Shown in pieces: positions 1 to 8,578 of a stretch of DNA of 64,000 bases. A model generated the notes under the pieces. That model ran no database searches. It was not told the origin of the DNA and saw only the letters and a list, made by a program, of their open reading frames with translations. Each line of letters starts with the position of its first letter. Within the stretch, counting starts at the first letter, position 1. Where the stretch lies: positions 62,001 to 126,000 of the forward strand of contig NZ_SPQS01000020.1 of the NCBI RefSeq assembly GCF_004570865.1, given 5' to 3'. The DNA comes from Bradyrhizobium frederickii. Lineage in GTDB: Bacteria; Pseudomonadota; Alphaproteobacteria; Rhizobiales; Xanthobacteraceae. The translations under genes were made by a program, and so were the position numbers.

Positions 1-443
1 ACGCCTGGGCCAAGGGCATTGCCGTGATGCTGACGGCGCATCCGCGCATCATCCGCGCCGCGCTGCCGCATTTGCGCAAGTCGAGGTGCCCGCGCATCGT
101 CAACATCGCCTCGACCGAGGCGCTCGGCGCCACCGCATTGCACAGCCCCTATTCGGCGGCGAAGGGCGGCGTCGCCAGCCTGACCCGCTCGCTCGCCGTG
201 GAGCTCGGCCGCGAGGGCATCACCGTCAACTGCATCTGCCCGGGCCCGATCCGCACTGGGATTACCGACCGCATCTCGGAGGAGCACAAGACGATCTACG
301 CCAGGCGCCGCACCGCACTCGGCCGTTACGGCGATCCCGAGGAGGTCGCGCATATGACCTTGAGCCTGTGCCTGCCGGCGGCGTCCTTCCTCACCGGCGC
401 GGTGATCCCGGTCGACGGCGGGCTGATGGCACGGAACGCGTGA
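1..443 (+). CDS. SDR family oxidoreductase, C-terminal part (5' end outside window)
   Basis: The reading frame is open from the first bases of the window, so the gene begins upstream and lacks its N-terminal Rossmann glycine motif here. What remains is the second half of a classical short-chain dehydrogenase/reductase: the catalytic YSAAK (Y-x3-K) tetrad portion, preceded by the strand RIVNIAS with the catalytic serine region, and followed by the usual INxxCPGPIRT loop that contacts NAD(P). The C-terminus GAVIPVDGGL is typical of the FabG-like group. These enzymes reduce or oxidise hydroxyl/keto groups with NAD(P)H. The substrate cannot be told. It lies about 100 bp ahead of a TfdA-like dioxygenase on the same strand, so a shared catabolic role is possible but unproven. 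Confidence 0.85.
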   Translation, partial: AWAKGIAVMLTAHPRIIRAALPHLRKSRCPRIVNIASTEALGATALHSPYSAAKGGVASLTRSLAVELGREGITVNCICPGPIRTGITDRISEEHKTIYARRRTALGRYGDPEEVAHMTLSLCLPAASFLTGAVIPVDGGLMARNA

Positions 444-541
444 GAGGCATGCGCGCCGCGCGTTGACAAGTGCGAGCGCGGGAGTAGCTTTTTCGTCGAC
501 AGAGCGGGACCAACCGCTCGCGACACGCGGGAGAGAACGTC

Positions 542-1429
542 ATGACGATCGCCATCCGGCAGCTTCAGAAGCATTTTGTCGGCGAGGTGTCCGGCCTCGA
601 TCTGCGCAAGCCGCTCACACCGGATGAGGCGCGCGACGTCGAGGCCGCCATGGACAAATACGCGGTGCTGGTGTTCCACGACCAGGACATCACCGACGAG
701 CAGCAGATGGCCTTCGCCCTGAACTTCGGTCAGCGCGAGGACGCCCGCGGCGGCAACATCACCAAGGCCGATGAATACCGCCTCACCTCGGGCCTGAACG
801 ACGTGTCCAACCTCGGCAAGGACGGCAAGCCGCTCGCCCGGGACAGCCGCGCCAATCTGTTCAATCTCGGCAACTGCCTGTGGCACTCCGACAGCTCGTT
901 CCGCCCGATCCCGGCAAAGTTTTCGCTGCTGTCGGCGCGCGTGGTGAACCCGAAGGGCGGCAACACCGAGTTCGCCGACATGCGCGCCGCCTATGACGCG
1001 CTCGACGACGAGACCAAGGCGGAGATCGAGGACCTCGTCTGCGAGCATTCGCTGATGTATTCGCGGGGATCGCTCGGCTTCACCGAATACACCGACGAGG
1101 AGAAGGAGATGTTCAAGCCGGTGCTGCAGCGGCTGGTGCGGACCCATCCCGTGCATCGGCGCAAGTCGCTGTATCTGTCCTCGCACGCCGGCAAGATCGT
1201 CGGCATGAGCGTGCCTGAAGGCCGCTTGCTGCTGCGCGATCTCAACGAGCACGCGACGCAAGCAGAATTCGTCTACGTCCACAAATGGAAGTTGCACGAC
1301 CTCGTGATGTGGGACAACCGCCAGACCATGCATCGGGTCCGCCGCTACGACCAGTCGCAGCCCCGCGACATGCGCCGTGCGACGGTGGCGGGGACGGAGC
1401 CGACGGTGCAGCAGCAGGCGGCGGAGTAA
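542..1429 (+). CDS. TauD/TfdA family Fe(II)/2-oxoglutarate-dependent dioxygenase, TfdA-like
   Basis: This 295-residue protein belongs to the TauD/TfdA family, which uses Fe(II), O2 and 2-oxoglutarate to hydroxylate a side chain. The iron triad is visible as H115-x-D117 in LWHSDSSF and H264 in TMHRVRRYD, with R275 as the probable 2-oxoglutarate carboxylate ligand. These sit two residues later than the known TfdA residues (H113, D115, H262, R273), with the same spacing throughout. That argues for the TfdA branch (2,4-dichlorophenoxyacetate or related aryloxy acids) rather than TauD. Bradyrhizobium strains are known to carry tfdA-alpha homologues whose natural substrate is unclear. A GGGAGAGAAC ribosome-binding site precedes the ATG. 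Substrate is inference only. Confidence 0.85.
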   Translation: MTIAIRQLQKHFVGEVSGLDLRKPLTPDEARDVEAAMDKYAVLVFHDQDITDEQQMAFALNFGQREDARGGNITKADEYRLTSGLNDVSNLGKDGKPLARDSRANLFNLGNCLWHSDSSFRPIPAKFSLLSARVVNPKGGNTEFADMRAAYDALDDETKAEIEDLVCEHSLMYSRGSLGFTEYTDEEKEMFKPVLQRLVRTHPVHRRKSLYLSSHAGKIVGMSVPEGRLLLRDLNEHATQAEFVYVHKWKLHDLVMWDNRQTMHRVRRYDQSQPRDMRRATVAGTEPTVQQQAAE

Positions 1430-1445
1430 TGTACTCCGCAACCGG

Positions 1446-1560
1446 TGTCATCGCCCGCGAAGGCGGGCGATCCAGTATTCCAGAGGCCTGCGTTGGAGGA
1501 ATCGTTCTCACCACATCCGCTACGGCGTACTGGGTCGCCCGGTCAAGCCGGGCGACGACA
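1446..1560. repeat. Intergenic nested inverted repeat
   Basis: The two ends of this 115-bp block are reverse complements of one another (TGTCATCGCCCGC near the left end, GGGCGACGACA at the right end). Each arm contains its own perfect or near-perfect hairpin: TCGCCCGCGA/AGGCGGGCGA at 1451-1470, and TCGCCCGG/CCGGGCGA at 1535-1555. It lies between the 3' ends of two convergent genes (dioxygenase and yqgE), where such structures may act as a bidirectional terminator. It resembles the abundant palindromic intergenic repeats of Bradyrhizobium genomes (recalled, not searched). Confidence 0.75.
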
Positions 1561-1594
1561 GCGGTAAGTGGAGCGCATACAGCCGAGCCTGATG

Positions 1595-2239
1595 CTACGC
1601 GTGTCCCGCTTCGTTCGAGAGCATGCCGGGATCGATGCCGATCTTCTGCAAAGCGCGGTTGTATTTGTCGTCGACGTCGTCGCCGAAGATCAAATCCGCA
1701 TCCGCGTCGCAATGCAGCCAGCCGTTGCTCTGGATCTCGGTCTCGAGCTGGCCCGGCGCCCAGCCGGCATAGCCGAGCGCGAGAATGGCATGCTTGGGGC
1801 CGGAGCCGCTGGCGATGGCGCGCAGGATGTCGACGGTCGCCGTGAGGCAGACCCCGTCGTCGATCCGCAGCGTCGCGTTCTCGATGTAGAAGTCGCTGGA
1901 ATGCAGCACGAAGCCGCGGCCGGTATCGACCGGGCCGCCACGCAGCACCTTCATGCTTTCGGCATTCTCCGGCAGCTTGATGTGCTCGCCCTTCTTGATG
2001 ATGCCGAGCTGCTGCAAAAGCTCGGGGAAGTCGATGCTGCCGGCCGGGTGGTTCACGATGATGCCCATCGCCCCCTCCGCCGAATGGGCGCAGAGATAGA
2101 TCACCGAGCGCTCGAAACGGGAATCGCCCATCACGGGCATCGCGATCAGCAGCCGGCCGTCGAGATAACCGGCCGAATTGGGAAGCGCCGGGCCCGCGCT
2201 GCGGGTGCTTTCGCCCGTTCTCTTTCCTGTGGGAGCCAT
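1595..2239 (-). CDS. YqgE/AlgH family protein (UPF0301)
   Basis: A 214-residue protein of the YqgE/AlgH (UPF0301) family. The family pattern is clear: YLDGRLLIAMPVMGD near residue 25, FERSVIYLCAHS, GAMGIIVNHP, then VLRGGPVDTGRGFVLHS and the later ALGYAGWAPGQLE. Members are usually about 185-190 residues. Here the first ~23 residues are a polar extension. The structure of the family is known but its biochemical role is not. The name AlgH comes from a proposed alginate regulator in Pseudomonas, which should not be carried over. The ATG at 2239 is preceded by a weak GGAG. It is convergent with the dioxygenase and divergent from the DsbD-N-like gene. Confidence 0.9.
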   Translation of the reverse strand: MAPTGKRTGESTRSAGPALPNSAGYLDGRLLIAMPVMGDSRFERSVIYLCAHSAEGAMGIIVNHPAGSIDFPELLQQLGIIKKGEHIKLPENAESMKVLRGGPVDTGRGFVLHSSDFYIENATLRIDDGVCLTATVDILRAIASGSGPKHAILALGYAGWAPGQLETEIQSNGWLHCDADADLIFGDDVDDKYNRALQKIGIDPGMLSNEAGHA

Positions 2240-2381
2240 CGGTGAAGCACTCCGGTTTCAATTCCTATCCTGATGTCGGCCCGGGCCGCTGTCAAATCAA
2301 GGCTTGCAGAGGCGCGATCCAGATGCATCCATCACAAGCAATTCAATGGTTTGCCCCGGGGCGACCCTGTAAAGACGTGCC

Positions 2382-3221
2382 ATGCTCACAAGAGTTCCCC
2401 TGCGTGCGGCGATTGGCGTCGTGACAACCCTGCTTGCGTCGTCGCTGGCCATCGCAGCACGCGCCGATGACGCTTCGCCGTGGCAGCGCGACGGACATTC
2501 CGCGGTGCGGCTGTTGGCGGGATCGCGCAGCGGCGCCGTCCTGCTCGGCGGTATCGCCTTCCAGCTCCAGCATGGGTGGAAGACCTACTGGCGTACCCCC
2601 GGCGATTCCGGCGTGCCGCCGCGGTTCGACTTCTCGAAATCGGACAATGTCGAGGCGGTGACAGTGATGTGGCCGGCACCGCTGAAATTCGACGACGGCG
2701 CCGGCGGCCATTCGATCGGCTATCACGATCAGATCGTGCTGCCCTTGCGCATCGTCGCCAAGGCGGCGGACAAGCCCGTGACCTTGCGTGCCGAGATCAA
2801 TTACGCGGTGTGCGAGAAGCTCTGCATTCCGGTCGAGGCCAAGGCCGAGCTCGGCTTCAACAGCGTCGCCTCGACCGAGGATGCCAATTTGCGTGCCGCG
2901 CTCGACACTGTGCCCAAGCCCGCCAATATCGGTGATCCCAATCCGCTCACCATCCGCGACGTCAAGCGCGACGGGCCCAAGAACGTGGTCGTCGACGTGG
3001 TCACGCCTGACAGCCGCAACGTCAATCTGTTCGTGGAAGGCCCGACACCCGATTGGGCGCTGCCGATTCCGGCCCCGGTGCAGCACAGCCCGCCCGGGGT
3101 GATGCGGTTTTCCTTCGAGCTCGACGGCCTGCCGCCGGGCGCCAAGCCGGAGGGTGCGGCGCTGAAATTCACGCTGGTCGGGCCGGAGAAATCGTACGAG
3201 TTCAATACGAACTTGGAGTGA
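2382..3221 (+). CDS. Secreted DsbD N-terminal-domain-like protein (ScsB-type)
   Basis: This 279-residue protein has a signal peptide (basic start, hydrophobic stretch, AARADD cleavage region near residue 28), so it should be periplasmic. The body resembles the N-terminal periplasmic domain of DsbD/ScsB proteins, which passes electrons to oxidised partners. A cysteine pair sits in the expected strand as C-x3-C (VCEKLCIP, about residue 140). Classical DsbD has C-x5-C in this domain, and the C-x3-C-IP form is more like ScsB. The transmembrane and thioredoxin domains of a full DsbD are absent, so the protein must depend on another partner for electrons, or do something else with the fold. No neighbour suggests the partner. 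Confidence 0.75.
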   Translation: MLTRVPLRAAIGVVTTLLASSLAIAARADDASPWQRDGHSAVRLLAGSRSGAVLLGGIAFQLQHGWKTYWRTPGDSGVPPRFDFSKSDNVEAVTVMWPAPLKFDDGAGGHSIGYHDQIVLPLRIVAKAADKPVTLRAEINYAVCEKLCIPVEAKAELGFNSVASTEDANLRAALDTVPKPANIGDPNPLTIRDVKRDGPKNVVVDVVTPDSRNVNLFVEGPTPDWALPIPAPVQHSPPGVMRFSFELDGLPPGAKPEGAALKFTLVGPEKSYEFNTNLE

Positions 3222-3249
3222 GTTGCGCTGCCGACGCTCCACATTCAGC

Positions 3250-3402
3250 TGTCGTCCCGGACAAGCGAAGCGCAGATCCGGGATCCGTAGCCCCAGGGAG
3301 TGGTTGGGCGAGGACTCGTGGTTGCCAGCGCGTCGAAACTTCTCCCTGGGATTATGGATCCCGGATCTGCGCACGCTTGAGGCGCGCTTGTCCAGGATGA
3401 CA
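3250..3402. repeat. Long intergenic inverted repeat
   Basis: The left end reads TGTCGTCCCGGACAAGCG and the right end is its near reverse complement (CGCTTGTCCAGGATGACA). The inner parts CGCAGATCCGGGATCC and GGATCCCGGATCTGCGCA pair as well, as do CCCCAGGGAG and CTCCCTGGGA. The loop is about 50 bp. The element is non-coding, follows the DsbD-N-like gene, and would form a very long hairpin on either strand. It is a different sequence family from the repeats at 1446 and 5905. Confidence 0.75.
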
Positions 3403-3495
3403 CCGAGGATGGAACGCCACCCAACCCAATCTTAACGAATGGTTGCTAATCCCTCACCTGCCACAGCATGCCGGGCGACCTGAGGGATCTTCGAA

Positions 3496-4863
3496 TTGGC
3501 CGTGATGGATGCAGAACCCGCAACGACCGGACCGGCCGGGCTGATCGCGCGACTGCGGGCCAAGCTGACGGGCGGGCCCAGCGAGGCCTCGCTGACGCGG
3601 CGGCTCGCCGGCACCATCTTCGTCATCCGCGTCATCAGCGCCGGGCTCGCTTATGTCTCGCAGGTGCTGCTGGCGCGCTGGATGGGCACATCCGATTACG
3701 GCGTCTATGTCTATGTCTGGACCTGGGTGCTGCTGCTCGGCAGCATGATGGATTTCGGCATCTCGGCCTCGGCACAGAAGATCATTCCGGAATATCGCGC
3801 CAGCGGTGAGCAGGCGCTGCTCCGCGGCTTTCTCTCCGGCAGTCGCTGGCTGACTTTTGCCGTGTCGACGCTGGTGTCGCTCGGCCTCGCCGGCATCGTC
3901 AGGCTGCTGTCGCCCTGGATCGAGCCGGCGGAGGAGCTGCCGCTCTATATCGGCTGCATGACGCTCCCCGCCTTCGTGGTCGCCAACACCCAGGACGGCA
4001 TCGCGCGCTCGCATGACTGGATGCAGCTCGGCCTGATGCCGCAATTCATCATCCGCCAGGCGCTGATCATCGGCTTCACGGGCGCGGCCTTCCTGCTCGG
4101 CTACCATCTCGGCGCCGTCGCCGCGATGGCCGCAAGCGCAGGGGCGGTGTGGATCGCGATGACCGGACAGATGGTGGTGCTGAACCGCAAGCTCGCCGAT
4201 CACATCGAGCCCGGTCCCAGCGCTTACGACATCCGCGGCTGGCTCGCCGTCTCGTTGCCGATCCTCCTGGTCGAGAGCTTCTATTTGCTGCTGTCCTATA
4301 CCGACGTGCTGGTGCTGCAGCAGTTCCGTCCCTCCGACGAGGTCGGCGTCTACTTTGCGGTGGTGAAGACGCTGGCGCTGGTCTCGTTCATCCACTACGC
4401 GATGTCGGCGACGACGGCGCATCGCTTCGCCGAATACAACGCAAGCGGCGACAAGGCGCGGCTGTCGGCCTATGTGGCGCATGCGATCAACTGGACGTTC
4501 TGGCCGTCGCTGGCGGCGACCATCGTGCTGCTCGCGCTCGGCAAGCCGCTGCTCTGGTTGTTCGGGCCGCAATTCGTGGTCGGCTACGACATCATGTTCG
4601 TCGCCGCGATCGGGCTCGTGGTGCGCGCCGCGATCGGGCCGGTCGAGCGGCTGCTCAACATGCTCGGTCAGCAGAAGATCTGCGCTCTCGCTTACGCGCT
4701 GGCCTTCGTGATGAACGTCGTGCTCTGCATCGCGCTGGTACCGCGCTATGGCGGCCACGGCGCCGCCGCCGCGACCTCGATCTCCCTCACCTTCGAGACG
4801 GTGCTGTTGTTCTGGATCGTACGGCAACGCCTTGGCCTGCACGTGCTGGCGTTCGGCAAATAG
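3496..4863 (+). CDS. Polysaccharide biosynthesis flippase (Wzx/MATE-like)
   Basis: A roughly 455-residue polytopic membrane protein with about a dozen hydrophobic segments, the size and layout of the Wzx/polysaccharide transport family in the MOP superfamily. These proteins flip lipid-linked sugar units across the inner membrane. Features include an N-terminal LAGTIFVIRVISAGLAYVSQ segment followed by LARWMGTSDYGVYVYVW, which matches the TM1-TM2 region of the family with its conserved GxxxYG. The start is uncertain: a TTG at 3496 is best spaced from GAGGGAT, but an ATG at 3505 is only three codons in. No glycosyltransferase cluster is present nearby, so the exported sugar is unknown. Confidence 0.85.
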   Translation: MAVMDAEPATTGPAGLIARLRAKLTGGPSEASLTRRLAGTIFVIRVISAGLAYVSQVLLARWMGTSDYGVYVYVWTWVLLLGSMMDFGISASAQKIIPEYRASGEQALLRGFLSGSRWLTFAVSTLVSLGLAGIVRLLSPWIEPAEELPLYIGCMTLPAFVVANTQDGIARSHDWMQLGLMPQFIIRQALIIGFTGAAFLLGYHLGAVAAMAASAGAVWIAMTGQMVVLNRKLADHIEPGPSAYDIRGWLAVSLPILLVESFYLLLSYTDVLVLQQFRPSDEVGVYFAVVKTLALVSFIHYAMSATTAHRFAEYNASGDKARLSAYVAHAINWTFWPSLAATIVLLALGKPLLWLFGPQFVVGYDIMFVAAIGLVVRAAIGPVERLLNMLGQQKICALAYALAFVMNVVLCIALVPRYGGHGAAAATSISLTFETVLLFWIVRQRLGLHVLAFGK

Positions 4864-5059
4864 GCGCTGCGCGCCTCGATGCTCAGTGCTTTCGGGGGAA
4901 CGGCACTGTCAGCGCACGCGCGGGAACGAGGCAAAACGCCTCCGCTTCTTCAACCTGACGCAAAATTCTTCTTATTCTGCCCAGACGGTTGCGCGTTGGG
5001 GAAACTTTATTCTACGTCGTATTGCCTAGCCGACGAGATCAACCTAAGATTCCCCTGAC

Positions 5060-5884
5060 ATGTTCGATCCACTCTACGTCGCCTCTGGATTCGGCGTCGG
5101 CCTGCTTGTCGGGATGACCGGCGTCGGCGGCGGCTCGTTGATGACGCCGCTCTTGATCCTGCTGTTCGGTGTTCATCCCGCCACGGCGGTCGGAACCGAC
5201 CTGCTCTATGCCGCCGCGACCAAGACCGGCGGCAGCGTGGTGCATGGCTGGTCGCGCAGCGTGCATTGGCCGGCGGTGCTGCGGCTCGCCTGCGGCAGCA
5301 TTCCAGCGAGCGCGCTCACGCTGCTCGTGCTGTGGAAGCTCGACCTCAAAAGCGATTCCGAGCGCAGCCTCGTCAATCTGGTGCTGTGCTTCGCGCTGGT
5401 GCTGACCGCGACCTCGCTGATCTTCCGCAAGTCGATCATGGAGCGCTATCGCAGCCGGCTAGAGGGCGTCGACGATCGCACCACCGCGATTGCGACCGTC
5501 GTGACCGGCATCGTCCTCGGCGTGCTGGTTTCGATCTCGTCAGTCGGCGCGGGTGCGGTCGGCGTCACCGTGCTGCTGCTGCTTTATCCGCGCCTGCCGA
5601 TGGTGACCATCGTCGGCTCCGATATCGCCCATGCGGTGCCGCTGACGCTGGTCGCCGGCATGGGGCACTGGGCGCTCGGCGACGTGGATTGGGCCTTGAT
5701 GGGCGTGCTGCTGGTGGGCTCGCTGCCCGGCATCATCGTCGGCAGCTACAGTGCAACGCGCGTGCCCGAGACCGTGTTGCGGCTGACGCTTGCCTGCGTG
5801 CTGTTCGTCGTCGCCGGCAAGATCATGTTTGCGGAGCTGCACCTGTCCTCGGCGTTCGTGACGGCGTTGGCGTGGACGCATTAG
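5060..5884 (+). CDS. TSUP family sulfite exporter TauE/SafE-like membrane protein
   Basis: This 274-residue inner-membrane protein has about eight hydrophobic segments and two copies of the TSUP family glycine motif. The first is GFGVGLLVGMTGVGGGSLMTP at residues 10-30 and the second is near residues 150-170 (GVLVSISSVGAGAVG). TauE/SafE proteins are thought to export sulfite, sulfoacetate or related sulfur anions. In this window the sulfate assimilation operons begin only about 3 kb downstream, so a sulfur role is attractive, but the two are separated by unrelated genes. The upstream 195 bp is AT-rich for this DNA and presumably holds the promoter. Confidence 0.85.
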   Translation: MFDPLYVASGFGVGLLVGMTGVGGGSLMTPLLILLFGVHPATAVGTDLLYAAATKTGGSVVHGWSRSVHWPAVLRLACGSIPASALTLLVLWKLDLKSDSERSLVNLVLCFALVLTATSLIFRKSIMERYRSRLEGVDDRTTAIATVVTGIVLGVLVSISSVGAGAVGVTVLLLLYPRLPMVTIVGSDIAHAVPLTLVAGMGHWALGDVDWALMGVLLVGSLPGIIVGSYSATRVPETVLRLTLACVLFVVAGKIMFAELHLSSAFVTALAWTH

Positions 5885-5904
5885 GCCCGGCCGAACGACG
5901 GAAT

Positions 5905-5996
5905 CGTAGGGTGGGCAAAGCGATAGCGTGCCCACCACCTGTCTCAATCACAGAAGATGGTGGGCACGGCGCTGACGCGCCTTTGCCCACCCTACG
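5905..5996. repeat. Intergenic inverted repeat
   Basis: The block opens with CGTAGGGTGGGCAAAGCG and closes with GCCTTTGCCCACCCTACG. Inside it GTGCCCACCA pairs with TGGTGGGCAC. It lies exactly between the stop codons of two convergent genes (TSUP transporter and 3-hydroxybutyrate dehydrogenase). It therefore sits where a bidirectional terminator would be useful. It is non-coding. Confidence 0.8.
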
Positions 5997-6014
5997 GCTC
6001 CGCGTTGCGGATGC

Positions 6015-6803
6015 TTACGCCGCCGTCCAGCCGCCGTCGATCGAGAGATTGGTGCCGGTGATCTGGGCGGCATCGTCGCTGCACAGGAACAGCGCGAGCG
6101 CGGCGACCTGCTCGGACGTGACGAACTCCTTGGTCGGCTGCGCGTCGAGCAGCACGTCGTTGATGACCTGCTCGCGCGTCAAATTGCGCGCCTTCATTGT
6201 GTCGGGGATCTGCTTCTCGACCAGCGGCGTCCAGACGTAGCCGGGGCTGATGCAGTTGCAGGTGATCTTGTGGGTCGCAACCTCCAGCGCCACGGTCTTG
6301 GTGAGACCGGCGATGCCGTGCTTGGCCGAGACGTAGGCCGACTTGAAGGGCGAAGCCACCAGCGAATGCGCGGACGCCGTGTTGATGATGCGGCCCCAGC
6401 CCTTCTTCTTCATGCCGGGGACGGCGGCACGGATGGCATGGAAGGCCGAGGATAGGTTGATCGCGATGATCTGGTCCCACTTCTCGATCGGAAACTCCTC
6501 GATCGGCGAGACGAACTGAATGCCGGCATTGTTGACCAGAATGTCGACCGAGCCGAAGGTTGTCTCGCCGAGCGCGATCATGCCGGCGATCTCGGCGGGC
6601 TTGGTCATGTCGGCCGGCGAGTAGATCGCCTTGACCTTGAACTCCTGCTCGATCTTGGCGCGCTCTTTCTCGATGTCTTCCGGCGTGCCGAAGCCGTTGA
6701 TGACGACATTGGCGCCGGCGGCGGCGAAGGCGCGCGCATAAGCGAGCCCGATGCCGCTGGTGGACCCGGTCACGACGGCGTTCTTGCCTGACAGACTACC
6801 CAT
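6015..6803 (-). CDS. bdhA: 3-hydroxybutyrate dehydrogenase
   Basis: A 262-residue SDR enzyme converting (R)-3-hydroxybutyrate and acetoacetate with NAD+, used when poly-3-hydroxybutyrate reserves are mobilised. It carries the nucleotide-binding TGSTSGIG near residue 12, NNAG near residue 90, the catalytic serine in INTASAHS, and YVSAKHG as Y-x3-K. The close of the protein, QITGTNLSIDGGWTA, is the standard end of this enzyme group. The ATG at 6803 has an AAGGAG ribosome-binding site seven bases upstream, and its start overlaps the end of the patatin gene by 8 bp. The two are therefore probably translationally coupled. Rhizobia accumulate PHB, which fits this role. Confidence 0.92.
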   Translation of the reverse strand: MGSLSGKNAVVTGSTSGIGLAYARAFAAAGANVVINGFGTPEDIEKERAKIEQEFKVKAIYSPADMTKPAEIAGMIALGETTFGSVDILVNNAGIQFVSPIEEFPIEKWDQIIAINLSSAFHAIRAAVPGMKKKGWGRIINTASAHSLVASPFKSAYVSAKHGIAGLTKTVALEVATHKITCNCISPGYVWTPLVEKQIPDTMKARNLTREQVINDVLLDAQPTKEFVTSEQVAALALFLCSDDAAQITGTNLSIDGGWTAA

Positions 6804-7980
6804 TTGATTCGCTCCTTTTTGCCGGGGGCGCGGAGACGTCCCCCGTGAGATCGTAGGTCACCATGGTCTCGTCGGACTGCGGCCGCTCGAGCCAGTCCCT
6901 GTGGCGCATCGACAGATGCACGTCGCGAACGCCGGCTTCCCAATGCTCGACCATGGCGACATGCGAGAAGTCGTAATCCTTTGACGAGGATTCGTAGTTC
7001 TTGCTGCGGTAGATCAGATGCACCACGGTGACGGTGCTTTCGCGCGACACTTTCGCCAGGAATTCGGCGGAAGGATCGTTCTTCAGATAGTCCGGCAATT
7101 TGCCGATCAGGTCGCGCACGGCCTTGCGGGCGTTGTGCAGCTGCTTGTTCTTGTCGGTGTTCATCCGCGTACGGCTGGAATAGCGGATGTCCTTCTCGCG
7201 CTCGGCGGCCTCCAGCAGCGAGGTCGGCAGATCGCCGCGCGCGGAAAACAAGTCGACCTGGAAGATCAGCATGTCGCGCTCGACCTCGGCGTCGAGCACG
7301 TAGTCGAGCGGGGTGTTGGAAGCGATGCCGCCGTCCCAATAATGCTCGCCGTCGATGATCACGGAGGGAAAGCCGGGCGGCAGCGCGCCGGAGGCCATGA
7401 TGTGCTCCGGGCCGATTCTCTTGCCGAGCTTCTTCAACTCGTAATTGTCGAAATATTTGAAGTTGCCGGAGGTGACGCCGACCGCGCCGACCGACAGACG
7501 GGTCTTCAGGTCGTTGATGCGGTCGAAATCGACAAGACGCTCCAGCGTCTTCTTCAGCGGCGATGTGTCGTAATAGCTCTCGGCTTCGGGATGCCCCGGC
7601 GGCCACAGCGGCGCCGGCGGGACGCGCGGGACGAAGAAGCCGGGCACGCCGAAGGTGGCGATCAGCGCGGCACTGGTCGAGTTGAACAGCTCGCGGCTGT
7701 GGTCGCTCTTGCCGATCGGCTTCCACGGCACCGGCGCGGAAACCATCTCCCAGAATTCCTTGAGCCGCTTGACGCGGGTCTGCCCCTCGTTGCCGGCGAT
7801 GATGGCGGCGTTGATGGCGCCGATCGAGATGCCGGCGACCCATTCCGGCTCGAAGCCGGAGCCGCACAGCGCCTGATAGGCACCGGCCTGGTAGGAGCCG
7901 AGCGCGCCGCCGCCCTGCAGAACCAGGACACGTTGCGCATTCGCGGGGATGCAGGTGGATTCCGGGCTACGATCTGTCAT
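6796..7980 (-). CDS. Patatin-like phospholipase family protein
   Basis: A 394-residue patatin-type serine acyl hydrolase. The oxyanion loop LQGGGALGSYQAG, the nucleophile elbow GISIG (in WVAGISIGAINAA), and the catalytic aspartate of the dyad in YWDGGIASNTP are all present, so the active site looks intact. The region after about residue 270 has the extra C-terminal domain often found in these bacterial patatins (DUF3734-like), ending in a low-complexity tail. I start at the first ATG (7980). A TTG at 8034 would add 18 residues of poor quality. It overlaps the 3-hydroxybutyrate dehydrogenase start by 8 bp. The pairing suggests lipid or PHB-granule metabolism, by inference. Confidence 0.9.
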   Translation of the reverse strand: MTDRSPESTCIPANAQRVLVLQGGGALGSYQAGAYQALCGSGFEPEWVAGISIGAINAAIIAGNEGQTRVKRLKEFWEMVSAPVPWKPIGKSDHSRELFNSTSAALIATFGVPGFFVPRVPPAPLWPPGHPEAESYYDTSPLKKTLERLVDFDRINDLKTRLSVGAVGVTSGNFKYFDNYELKKLGKRIGPEHIMASGALPPGFPSVIIDGEHYWDGGIASNTPLDYVLDAEVERDMLIFQVDLFSARGDLPTSLLEAAEREKDIRYSSRTRMNTDKNKQLHNARKAVRDLIGKLPDYLKNDPSAEFLAKVSRESTVTVVHLIYRSKNYESSSKDYDFSHVAMVEHWEAGVRDVHLSMRHRDWLERPQSDETMVTYDLTGDVSAPPAKRSESNG

Positions 7981-8057
7981 GGGGGAACAATAGCAATGGC
8001 GCGCCACCGTGGCGACACTCCACGACGGCGTCAATGCATGCCGGGATCAAGTCTGGC

Positions 8058-8558
8058 TTATCGCTCCGTCGAGGCCAGGATCATGGTCCAGAACACCTTG
8101 TACTTGGTGCCGGGAGCATAGCTCGCCGCGATGCCCAATTTTGTGACACCGCTCTTGAGCATGTTGGCGCGGTGCGGAGGCGAGTCGCGCCAGCCGGAAA
8201 AGGCTTCCGCCAGCGTGTGATAGCCGGCCGAGACGTTCTCGACGGCCGCGGTCGCGGGATAGCCGCCGGCGGCGAGGCGCTTGGCCAAGGGCGCGCGGAC
8301 GTCATGGTCCATCTTGTTGGCGGCGGCCATGGCCTGGGATTGGGATTCCGCAAGCCGCATCAGATCGGGGTCGACCACGACCGTGCCGAGCATGTTGTTC
8401 TGGCGGTATTGCGAGATCATGATCGCGGCCGCCTGCGCATCGAGCTTGGAGCCCGGGACCGCCATGTCGGCATACATCGACGGCTGCTGGACCGGTGCCT
8501 CGTTGCCGGCACAGCCGGCGAGCAGCAAAGTGATAAGAATTGCGGCCGCAGCGCGCAT
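8058..8558 (-). CDS. CAP-domain (SCP/PR1-like) lipoprotein
   Basis: A 166-residue predicted lipoprotein. The lipobox LLAGC ends at about residue 16, after a short hydrophobic signal. The mature part has the CAP/SCP-like features seen in bacteria: MDHDVRAPLAKRLAAGGY, AVENVSAGYHT, and SPPHRANMLKSGVTKLGIA, corresponding to the family's conserved H, E and HxxxxL segments. The reading frame is open much further upstream (to 9095), but that part overlaps cysA and looks spurious. The lipobox fixes the ATG at 8558. The function of bacterial CAP lipoproteins is largely unknown. A striking palindrome lies 20 bp upstream of the start. Confidence 0.85.
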   Translation of the reverse strand: MRAAAAILITLLLAGCAGNEAPVQQPSMYADMAVPGSKLDAQAAAIMISQYRQNNMLGTVVVDPDLMRLAESQSQAMAAANKMDHDVRAPLAKRLAAGGYPATAAVENVSAGYHTLAEAFSGWRDSPPHRANMLKSGVTKLGIAASYAPGTKYKVFWTMILASTER

Positions 8559-8578
8559 GGAGTGCCCCCGAATGAGGG

